A stretch of 32,111 nucleotides of DNA, taken from assembly GCA_945928315.1 (NCBI GenBank), contig CAMENN010000026.1:1-32111 (forward strand), written 5' to 3'. Position 1 is the first letter of the stretch, and each line of letters opens with the position of its first letter. Shown piece by piece: positions 24,444 to 30,517 of this stretch. Under the pieces are notes generated by a model. The model was not told the origin of the DNA, did not search any database, and worked only from the letters and a program-made list of their open reading frames with translations. This DNA comes from an uncultured Clostridia bacterium. GTDB lineage: Bacteria; Bacillota; Clostridia; Christensenellales; Aristaeellaceae. The position numbers and the translations under genes are program-made.

Positions 24444-25553
24444 GTGAAAACCTATCGCATCTTTGTCATCAATCCCGGGTCGACCTCGACCAAGCTTTCC
24501 ATGTTTGAAAACGACGTCTGCCTGTTCACGGAGGATACCTTCCACGATTCCTCCGTGCTGCTGACCTTTCCGACGATCAACGATCAGCTCGGCTACCGGA
24601 TGGAGGTTATGCACCGGTTCATCGCGGAGCACGGCATCGACCTTCACGGCGTCGATGCGATCGTCGGACGCGGCGGCGGATGCTGCGCGATTCCGGGCGG
24701 CGTATATGCGATTGACGATGCGCTCATCCGCGACACGCGCGAAGCCCGGGGCGGGCTGTATCACGCGTCGATGCTCGGCGTGCAGATGGCCAGGGCGCTG
24801 CACGATGAGTACGGCGGACTGATGCTGATGATGGACCCGCCGGTTGTGGACGAGCTGTGCGATCTGGCGCGGATGACCGGCGTGCGCGGCGTCTACCGCA
24901 CGGCGATCTCCCACGCGCTCAACCTGAAGGAGACGGCGCGGCGGCACGCTCGCAGCATCGGCAAGCGCTACGAAGACTGCAATTTCATCGTCAGCCACAT
25001 CGACGGGGGCATCTCGGTGACGGCCCATGCGCACGGCCGCATGATCGACGGCAACAATGCGGGCGGCGGAGAGGGACCGTTCACGCCCACACGGATGGGC
25101 TCCATGGCGGTGACGGATGTGATCGGCGCGCTGGGCGGGTACCCGCATGCGCAGCTCAAGGCGCTGTGCAGCCAGGCGGGCGGACTGACGAGCCACTTCG
25201 GCACGTCCAATTCCGACGTGATCCATGCCATGGTGGAGCGCGGGGAGCCGCGTGCCGTGCGCGTCTGGCAGGCGATGATCTACCAGATCTGCAAGGAGAT
25301 CGGCAGTATGGCCGCCGTGCTGGAGGGAAACGTGGACGGCATTTTGCTCACGGGCGGCCTGCTCCGCTTTGATGATGTGCTGGAGGGGATTCGCCGCCGC
25401 TGCGGCTTCATCGCGCCCGTGACGGCGTATCCCGGCGAGTTCGAGCAGGAGGCAATGGCCGCGGGCGCCATGCGCGTGCTCACCGGCGAGGAGGAGGCGC
25501 TCGTTTATCCGGGCAGGCCTGTATGGAGCGGCTTTGCGGACGACAATCAGTAA
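24444..25553 (+). CDS. buk: Butyrate kinase
   Basis: A 369-residue ASKHA-fold acyl kinase converting butyryl phosphate and ADP to butyrate and ATP (reversible). The first phosphate loop is INPGSTSTK (9-17); HIDGGISV, the GGGEGPFTPTR segment and LLTGGLLRF are as expected. A branched-chain acid kinase role is also possible, since the families overlap. I chose the GTG at 24444 because GGAG (24431-24434) is 9 bases upstream and the product starts MKTYRIFVINPGS; ATG 24435 touches the SD. The usual partner ptb is not beside it. A leader hairpin, GGGCGC (24394-24399) with GCGCCC (24413-24418), precedes it, and I see no clear promoter. Confidence 0.9.
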   Translation: MKTYRIFVINPGSTSTKLSMFENDVCLFTEDTFHDSSVLLTFPTINDQLGYRMEVMHRFIAEHGIDLHGVDAIVGRGGGCCAIPGGVYAIDDALIRDTREARGGLYHASMLGVQMARALHDEYGGLMLMMDPPVVDELCDLARMTGVRGVYRTAISHALNLKETARRHARSIGKRYEDCNFIVSHIDGGISVTAHAHGRMIDGNNAGGGEGPFTPTRMGSMAVTDVIGALGGYPHAQLKALCSQAGGLTSHFGTSNSDVIHAMVERGEPRAVRVWQAMIYQICKEIGSMAAVLEGNVDGILLTGGLLRFDDVLEGIRRRCGFIAPVTAYPGEFEQEAMAAGAMRVLTGEEEALVYPGRPVWSGFADDNQ

Positions 25554-25568
25554 ACGAAAACAGTCTCA

Positions 25569-25606
25569 ACGGGTCCGGTGCTGTGCCGGGCCCGTTTTGT
25601 CTCTTT
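25569..25606 (+). terminator. Intrinsic terminator of buk
   Basis: ACGGGTCCGG (25569-25578) pairs with CCGGGCCCGT (25586-25595), ten pairs with one U-G, around a 7-base loop, followed by TTTTGTCTCTTT. It isolates buk from the Cys-rich gene. Confidence 0.88.
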
Positions 25607-25630
25607 CCGGCGTTTTTGAAAGTGGCAGAG

Positions 25631-25658
25631 ACGCCTGCGCCCGGCCAGGCATAGGATG
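25631..25658 (+). promoter_or_regulatory. Possible sporulation sigma (SigK/SigE-type) promoter and leader hairpin
   Basis: AC at 25631-25632 and CATAGGAT at 25650-25657 are 17 bases apart, resembling the mother-cell SigK pattern (AC ... CATAnnnTA) apart from the last base. No sigma-A promoter is visible between the buk terminator and the Cys-rich gene. A hairpin CCCCGG-TTT-CCGGGG (25665-25679) lies right before the SD AGGAGG (25681-25686). Short motifs such as this arise by chance, so it is only a suggestion. Confidence 0.3.
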
Positions 25659-25692
25659 AACCGGCCCCGGTTTCCGGGGGAGGAGGGAAGGT

Positions 25693-26286
25693 ATGGAAAG
25701 ACGAAGAAAGCCCCCGCACGGCGCCTGCTGCGGATGTGTGCAGACGGAGGAATGTGCCTGCGAACAGGGTTACATCGTGGAAAAGATCGTGACCAGCAGG
25801 CGCTGCAGCACCTGCTTTGAGGGAATGATCACGGTGCAGGGCATACCGCAGGGCCTGAGAGCGCCGCTTCGGCTCTGCAGTGCCGAGGTGATCCGCGTGA
25901 ATGCCATGCAGAGCTGCGATGCGCCAGCATGCATGCCGCCGTGCAGCGGATGCCAGACGGTCCATCGCCCGGGGCGGGTCATGCTCATGCTGCTGTGCTG
26001 CGTGGAGGACGACTGCGGCTGCCGCGCAGAGGGCACCGCCTGCATCGAGGTCGAGGATTGCTGTCTGCCGCCGCGCCCCTGCCCGATGGACGCCAATCTG
26101 CGCCGCGGGGCAAGGGTCCAGGTGACGCGCGCATGCTTCTGTTCGCCATGCGGCTTCCACGTCTGCGCGGATGTCTGCCTGTACGCGATTGTCAGCCGCT
26201 GCGAGATGGTCAGAGGCTGCCCGAAGCCCTGTCCAAGCTGCCCGCAGCTGCCGTTCTATCCGCAGCCCCACCATGGCTGCTGCTGA
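25693..26286 (+). CDS. Extremely cysteine-rich protein of unknown function
   Basis: A 197-residue protein I do not recognise. By hand count 31 residues are cysteine, spread through the whole length as CC, CxC, CxxC and CxxxC groups: CCGC near residue 12, CSTC, CMPPCSGC, CCVEDDCGC, CCLPPRPC, CFCSPC, CPKPCPSCPQ and a terminal CC. Between the clusters run beta-like hydrophobic stretches (VMLMLLCCVE, RVQVTRACF), so it looks folded rather than a metallothionein tail. There is no signal peptide, membrane segment or LPXTG. The strong SD AGGAGG and natural codon use argue for a real gene. A disulphide-linked spore coat or exosporium component, or a metal-binding protein, would fit; both are guesses. 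It stands alone between two terminated or promoted genes. Confidence 0.8.
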   Translation: MERRRKPPHGACCGCVQTEECACEQGYIVEKIVTSRRCSTCFEGMITVQGIPQGLRAPLRLCSAEVIRVNAMQSCDAPACMPPCSGCQTVHRPGRVMLMLLCCVEDDCGCRAEGTACIEVEDCCLPPRPCPMDANLRRGARVQVTRACFCSPCGFHVCADVCLYAIVSRCEMVRGCPKPCPSCPQLPFYPQPHHGCC

Positions 26287-26350
26287 AAACCGGACGATTT
26301 TCAGGCGAATCCGCTGAAAATTCGAAAACGGGCTTGATACCGGCTGAAAA
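26282..26350 (+). repeat. Three direct GCTGAAAA repeats plus one inverted copy over the xpt promoter
   Basis: GCTGAAAA occurs at 26282-26289, 26313-26320 and 26343-26350, spaced 31 and 30 bases apart. TTTTCAG (26298-26304) is an inverted copy forming hairpins with the first and second units. The third unit lies between the -35 and -10 of the xpt promoter. The first also forms part of AAAACCGGACGAT (26286-26298), which resembles a B. subtilis PurR box with two differences. The arrangement suggests a repressor site, but this is inference. Confidence 0.45.
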
Positions 26351-26362
26351 ATGGGGTACAAT
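26334..26362 (+). promoter_or_regulatory. Promoter of xpt
   Basis: TTGATA (26334-26339) and TACAAT (26357-26362) are 17 bases apart. The start near 26369 leaves a leader of only about 30 bases, too short for the purine riboswitch that controls xpt in B. subtilis; none is visible. Confidence 0.8.
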
Positions 26363-26398
26363 GATGCACATATTCGATCAGCATGGGAGCGGATACAT

Positions 26399-26971
26399 AT
26401 GCAAATGTTGAAGGACGCAATCCTTGAAAAGGGCCGGGCCATCAATCAGGATGTGCTGCTGGTGGATTCCTTCCTGAATCATCAGGTGGACGTCGGACTG
26501 ATGAAGGCCGTTGGAGAGGCGTTTGCCGAGCACTTTTCCGGAAAGCGCTTTACGCGCGTGGTCACCATCGAAAGCTCCGGCATCGCGCCTGCCGCGTTCA
26601 CGGCGCTCAGCCTGAATCTGCCGCTGGTGATCATGAAAAAGCAGACCTCGCGCATTCTGACGGGCGACATCCTGCAGACGACGGTGCGCTCGTTCACCAA
26701 GGGCACCAGCTATGAGCTGACCGTCAAGCGCGACTTCCTCGAGCCGGGCGACAGGGTCCTGCTCATCGATGATTTTCTGGCCAGCGGCGAGGCCGCCTTT
26801 GGCGTTCTCCACCTGGCGCAGCAGGCCGGCGCGACGGTCGATGGCATCGGCATCGTCATCGAAAAGGCGTTCCAGTCCGGCCATGACCGCCTGACCGCCG
26901 AGGGGCTGGACGTTTATTCGCTCGCCCGCATCAAGTCCATGTCCGAGCGGCATATCGAGTTCCTGGATTGA
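26399..26971 (+). CDS. xpt: Xanthine phosphoribosyltransferase
   Basis: A 190-residue type I phosphoribosyltransferase that salvages xanthine to XMP using PRPP. The PRPP loop VLLIDDFLASGEAA (120-133) carries the paired aspartates Asp124 and Asp125. The N-terminal LKDAILEKGRAINQDVLLVDSFLNHQVD and the IESSGIAPA segment match Xpt rather than adenine or hypoxanthine enzymes, and the length is normal. The ATG at 26399 follows GGGAG by 9 bases; the frame is open to 26351, but that would cover the -10 box. A single-gene unit with its own promoter and terminator. Confidence 0.95.
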   Translation: MQMLKDAILEKGRAINQDVLLVDSFLNHQVDVGLMKAVGEAFAEHFSGKRFTRVVTIESSGIAPAAFTALSLNLPLVIMKKQTSRILTGDILQTTVRSFTKGTSYELTVKRDFLEPGDRVLLIDDFLASGEAAFGVLHLAQQAGATVDGIGIVIEKAFQSGHDRLTAEGLDVYSLARIKSMSERHIEFLD

Positions 26972-26978
26972 CGAAACG

Positions 26979-27006
26979 AGCGCCGGAATTGCTTCCGGCG
27001 CTTTTT
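26979..27006 (+). terminator. Intrinsic terminator of xpt
   Basis: AGCGCCGGAA (26979-26988) pairs perfectly with TTCCGGCGCT (26993-27002) around a 4-base loop, followed by TTTT. It starts 8 bases after the xpt stop and is the cleanest terminator in the window. Confidence 0.93.
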
Positions 27007-27088
27007 CAGCGCCCGGGGATGATCGTGCGCGGCAATTTCGTCGGTTTCGCCAAATCTCAGATTATGGGGTGCAAACCGGGGAAGAGTA

Positions 27089-27097
27089 TGTTATAAT
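27089..27097 (+). promoter_or_regulatory. Extended -10 promoter of the maf-mreBCD-PBP2 operon
   Basis: TGT-TATAAT (27089-27097) is an extended -10 box. At 17 bases upstream the -35 position reads GTGCAA, a weak match. Start is expected near 27104, about 26 bases before the maf ATG. Confidence 0.65.
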
Positions 27098-27129
27098 GAT
27101 ATGACATGATGATTGGCTGGAGGCAGGAT

Positions 27130-27696
27130 ATGGCTGAGCTGTCGCGTCCTCTGATTCTGGCGTCCGGTTCGCCGCGGCGCAGGGAAATCCTCGAAACGAT
27201 GGGATTGACCTTTGAAATCGACGTCTCCGAGGCGGACGAGCACTTTTCCGGTGCGCCGCAGGACATGGTGGCGGAGCTCTCGCGCCGCAAGGCGGAGGCG
27301 GTGGCCGCGCGCCATGCGGACAGCCTCGTGCTCGCTGCCGATACGATCGTCTGTGACGGCGGTGTGCTGGGCAAGCCGGCCACGCCGGAGCGCGCGGAGC
27401 AGATGCTCAGCGAGCTTTCCGGCAGATGGCACAGCGTGTTCACCGGGCTGACGCTCATCGACACGGCGGCTGGCCGCACGCTCACCCGCGTCTGCGAGAC
27501 GCGCGTGCATTTCGTACAGATGACGCCGCAGGAAATCCGGGACTATGTGGCCACGGGCGAGCCCCTTGACAAGGCTGGTGCGTACGGCATTCAGGGCCGC
27601 GGTGGCATGTTTGTGGACCGCATCGAGGGCTCGTATTCCAACGTGGTCGGCCTGCCCATGGCGCAGCTGCGCGAAATGCTTTCGGAAATCAAGTGA
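27130..27696 (+). CDS. maf: Maf-family nucleoside triphosphate pyrophosphatase
   Basis: A 188-residue Maf protein, a house-cleaning pyrophosphatase that hydrolyses dTTP/UTP or modified nucleotides and is linked to septum control in B. subtilis. The N-terminal LASGSPRRREIL (10-21), the catalytic AADTIV with Asp71, and GKPATPERAEQML and KAGAYGIQGRGG are all present. GGAGG (27119-27123) is 6 bases before the ATG at 27130; the upstream in-frame ATG at 27106 has no SD and lies at the promoter's start site. The position ahead of mreBCD matches B. subtilis, minus radC. Confidence 0.95.
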   Translation: MAELSRPLILASGSPRRREILETMGLTFEIDVSEADEHFSGAPQDMVAELSRRKAEAVAARHADSLVLAADTIVCDGGVLGKPATPERAEQMLSELSGRWHSVFTGLTLIDTAAGRTLTRVCETRVHFVQMTPQEIRDYVATGEPLDKAGAYGIQGRGGMFVDRIEGSYSNVVGLPMAQLREMLSEIK

Positions 27697-27711
27697 TTCA
27701 GGAGTGTCAGC

Positions 27712-28737
27712 ATGGCATTATTTCAGCTCGTTTCCCCCGACATTGCGGTGGATATCGGAACGAACAACACCCGCGTCTATGTGAAGGACAAGGGCATCGT
27801 CGTCAATGAGCCGTCCGTGGTCATCATGCGCGGTGAGTCGAAGGAGATCATCGCCATCGGCGACAGCGCGGAGGAGCTGATCGGACGCTCGCCGGGGAAC
27901 ATCCGCATCGTGCATCCGCTGCGCGACGGCGTCATCGTCGATTACGAGATGGCGCAGATCATGATCCACTACTTTGTCAGTAAGGCCATCGGCACGCGCT
28001 ATTTCATGCGCCCGCGCGTCGTGGTGACCATGCCCAGCAAGGTCAGCAAGGTGGAGCACAGTGCCGTCATCAACGCGATGGAGAAGATCGGTGCGCGGCA
28101 GATCTTCGTGGTGGAGCAGGCATTTGCCGCGGCGCTGGGCACGGGTTTGCCCGTCTATGAGCCGCAGGGCAGCTTCATCGTGGACATCGGCGGCGGCACA
28201 ACGGAGGTTGCGCTCGTCTCCATGGGCGGCATCGTGCTTTCCCACTCCATCCGCGTGGCGGGAAACAAGATCGACGAGGCGATTTCCGGATTTCTCAAAA
28301 AGCAGCACGGCATCCTCGTCACGGAGCGCGTCGCCGAGCAGCTCAAACTCGATCTGGCCGACGTGTTCCGCACGGAGGGCATGGAGCACGTCGCCGTCGT
28401 GCGCGGACGCGACATCGCCACCGGTATGCCGCTGACCGTGGATGTGGACATGGTGAAGGTTTCCGAGGCCATCAGCGACACGCTCAGGGAGATTCTGGGC
28501 GCGATCAAGTGGGTCCTCGGGCGCATCCCGCCGGAGCTGGCGGCGGATATTCTGCAAAACGGCATCTTCCTGACCGGCGGCTCCGCAGCGCTGCCGAATC
28601 TGGATTCCATGATCGCCGCAGAGTTTGGCGTGCCGGTTTCCGTCGCGCGTGATGCCGGCGAGTGCACCACGCTCGGCGCGGGCTATATGGCCGATCATTT
28701 CGACATGCTGGGCAACATGAACCGCAGCGATTCCTGA
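27712..28737 (+). CDS. mreB: Rod shape-determining protein MreB
   Basis: A 341-residue bacterial actin that forms membrane-associated filaments guiding the elongation machinery. The phosphate 1 loop is DIGTNNT (14-20), where most MreB proteins have DIGTANT. The phosphate 2 loop DIGGGTTEVAL begins at Asp158, and the adenosine motif LTGGSAALPNLD is near the C-terminus. Length and order are typical; it could be called MreB or Mbl, but linkage to mreC and mreD favours MreB. The SD AGGAG lies about 9 bases upstream. Confidence 0.96.
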   Translation: MALFQLVSPDIAVDIGTNNTRVYVKDKGIVVNEPSVVIMRGESKEIIAIGDSAEELIGRSPGNIRIVHPLRDGVIVDYEMAQIMIHYFVSKAIGTRYFMRPRVVVTMPSKVSKVEHSAVINAMEKIGARQIFVVEQAFAAALGTGLPVYEPQGSFIVDIGGGTTEVALVSMGGIVLSHSIRVAGNKIDEAISGFLKKQHGILVTERVAEQLKLDLADVFRTEGMEHVAVVRGRDIATGMPLTVDVDMVKVSEAISDTLREILGAIKWVLGRIPPELAADILQNGIFLTGGSAALPNLDSMIAAEFGVPVSVARDAGECTTLGAGYMADHFDMLGNMNRSDS

Positions 28738-28762
28738 GATTCCCTGAAAGGCTGGCCAATGG

Positions 28763-29911
28763 ATGAAGAAGAACAAGCATCCTTTTCTATATGCGCTCAT
28801 CCGCAGGGGCATCGTGCTCCTGCTGCTGGTGATGATGATCCTCACGATCTACGAGCAGTCCTCGGGCACGCTGTTTTCGCCCGAGAGCTCGCTCTCCAGG
28901 CTGATCACGCCGGTGCAGAGCCTCGTTTCCCGCGTGACGCAGAGTGTCTCAGGCTATCTGTACCGCGTGAAGCTCCGCAGCAACATCGAATACGAATACA
29001 ACCAGCTCAAGGCGCAGAATGACGAGCTGGTCCTGCGCAGCCTCCTGTACGAGGAGCTCGAGGAGGAAAACACGCAGCTGCGCGCGCTGCTCGGCGAATA
29101 CGATGCCCGCGCGGAGATGAATCCCGTGCTCGCACGGGTCATCGCCAGCGAATCGGGCAACTACTTCTCCACGTTTACCATCAACAAGGGTAAAAACGAC
29201 GGCGTCGATACCCAGATGGCGGTCATCACCTCGGAGGGACTGATCGGCTACACCTACGAGGTGTTCGACACGACCGCCAAGGTCATCACCGTCATCGACG
29301 ATCAGGCGAGCCTGGCTGCACTCATCGAGAGCAGCCGCGATCAGGGCGCCGTCAAGGGCACGCTGGGCAGCACGGGCGAGCCGCTCTGCCGCATGTACTA
29401 CCTCTCGGCCGACAGTGTGCCTCGCCCGGGCGACCGCGTGATCACCTCCGGCGTGGGCGTGTCCTTCCCGAAGGGACTGCTCATCGGCTATGTGCGCGAG
29501 AGCACGCGCGCCATCGAGGACAACAAGCACTACATCGTCGTGGAGCCGGCGGCCGACTTTGAGCACATCGAGAACGTGCTCGTCCTGCGCTATTACGCGG
29601 AGGTCGAGGAGATGCCGGACAACTACGACAATACCGAGATCATCATCGCACCGGTTGCCACGGCGAGGCCGCAGGCTGTCATCGAGGAGGAGCGTCTCAA
29701 CGCCTCCACGCCTGTGCCGCTGCCGGATGCTCCGGGCCGCGCGACGCCGACCCCGGCGCCCGAGGAGGTCGACTTCATCATCGATGAGGAGGCGATGGGC
29801 GATCTGGCGGACCGCTATGTGCATGTGACGCCGACGCCTGAACCCGAAGTGACCCCCGAGCCCATCGACGACGAATGGGCGGATGACGAGGGCTTCCCGG
29901 AGGACTTCTGA
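28763..29911 (+). CDS. mreC: Rod shape-determining protein MreC with acidic C-terminal tail
   Basis: A 382-residue bitopic protein of the elongasome that binds PBP2 outside the membrane. Residues 1-15 are cytosolic and basic, about 16-30 form the membrane anchor, about 70-105 a coiled coil rich in Glu/Leu, and about 115-285 the MreC beta-barrel domains (GYTYEVFDTTAKV, PGDRVITSG, PKGLLIGYV). After the conserved FEHIENVLVL the protein runs on for some 95 residues rich in Pro, Thr, Glu and Asp, including TPTPEPEVTPEP. MreC usually ends soon after that point, so the extracytoplasmic tail is an extra. The start ATG at 28763 has AAAGG upstream. Confidence 0.93.
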   Translation: MKKNKHPFLYALIRRGIVLLLLVMMILTIYEQSSGTLFSPESSLSRLITPVQSLVSRVTQSVSGYLYRVKLRSNIEYEYNQLKAQNDELVLRSLLYEELEEENTQLRALLGEYDARAEMNPVLARVIASESGNYFSTFTINKGKNDGVDTQMAVITSEGLIGYTYEVFDTTAKVITVIDDQASLAALIESSRDQGAVKGTLGSTGEPLCRMYYLSADSVPRPGDRVITSGVGVSFPKGLLIGYVRESTRAIEDNKHYIVVEPAADFEHIENVLVLRYYAEVEEMPDNYDNTEIIIAPVATARPQAVIEEERLNASTPVPLPDAPGRATPTPAPEEVDFIIDEEAMGDLADRYVHVTPTPEPEVTPEPIDDEWADDEGFPEDF

Positions 29912-29940
29912 TGCTGCGCGAGGTGAATGAAGGTGTCTAA
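29911..29940 (+). other. Possible 9-codon ORF coupling mreC to mreD
   Basis: GGAGG (29899-29903) is 7 bases before an ATG at 29911, which shares its first base with the mreC stop (TGATG). The frame runs nine codons to TAA at 29938-29940 and overlaps the mreD start (29927) out of frame. mreD itself has only GAGGTG, one base from its ATG. Reinitiation is plausible; translation is unproven. Confidence 0.3.
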
Positions 29941-30493
29941 AGCCCTGAGACTGACCCTGGTGGCGATTCTGGCCTGCGTCGCGCAGACCAATCTGGCCGG
30001 CTATATCCGCATCGCGGGCGTCGCGCCGGACCTGATGATCATCGCGCTGGTGCTGCTTACCTCGTATACGGGCAGCTATGGCGGCTTCTGCACAGGCTCC
30101 CTGATGGCGCTGCTGTATGACGCGAGCGTGGGCTATGTGCTGGCCATCAACCTCGTCGGGTACACGTTTATCGGCTACATCGCATCCAAATTGCGTGTGG
30201 CCTTCGATCAAAAGCTCCGCAAGCTGAAACACAAAAGCGATCTGGTCATGACCCTCATCTGCTTCCTTCTGGTGCTTGTGAGGGAGGTGCTGGACGTCGG
30301 GTATCTGTTTCTGATCGGCTCGGAGCAGAGCATGGTGACGCTGCTGCGCGCGCTGTTTTGTGCGCTGTACAGCGCGGTGCTCATCACGCCCTGTTCCTTC
30401 CTGCTCAGGCCGGTCATGACGGGCCATCTGCATGTACGCAAGAAAAAGAGCGACCTCATCGAGGATTCCGACGAAGCAGGCAGACAACCGTGA
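29927..30493 (+). CDS. mreD: Rod shape-determining protein MreD
   Basis: A 188-residue integral membrane protein with about five hydrophobic segments (around 8-30, 32-52, 60-85, 105-125 and 132-160) and a basic/acidic C-terminal tail. The GVAPDLMIIALVLL segment after the first helix matches the MreD pattern (G-x-x-PDLLLI). MreD belongs to the MreCD-PBP2-RodA elongation complex. The start is limited by an in-frame TGA at 29924; the ATG at 29927 is the first possible. Identification rests on the membrane pattern plus the position between mreC and the PBP2 gene. Confidence 0.9.
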   Translation: MKVSKALRLTLVAILACVAQTNLAGYIRIAGVAPDLMIIALVLLTSYTGSYGGFCTGSLMALLYDASVGYVLAINLVGYTFIGYIASKLRVAFDQKLRKLKHKSDLVMTLICFLLVLVREVLDVGYLFLIGSEQSMVTLLRALFCALYSAVLITPCSFLLRPVMTGHLHVRKKKSDLIEDSDEAGRQP

Positions 30494-30517
30494 TCGATTT
30501 TGGAGGAATCAGATTCT

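Noticed and set aside
26298-26320. Terminator after the Cys-rich gene
   Set aside because: ATTTTCAG/CTGAAAAT forms a hairpin but is AT-rich and followed by TCGAAAACG, not a T run.
26287-26398. Purine riboswitch upstream of xpt
   Set aside because: The promoter at 26334-26362 leaves only about 30 bases of leader, and no three-way-junction core or terminator is present.
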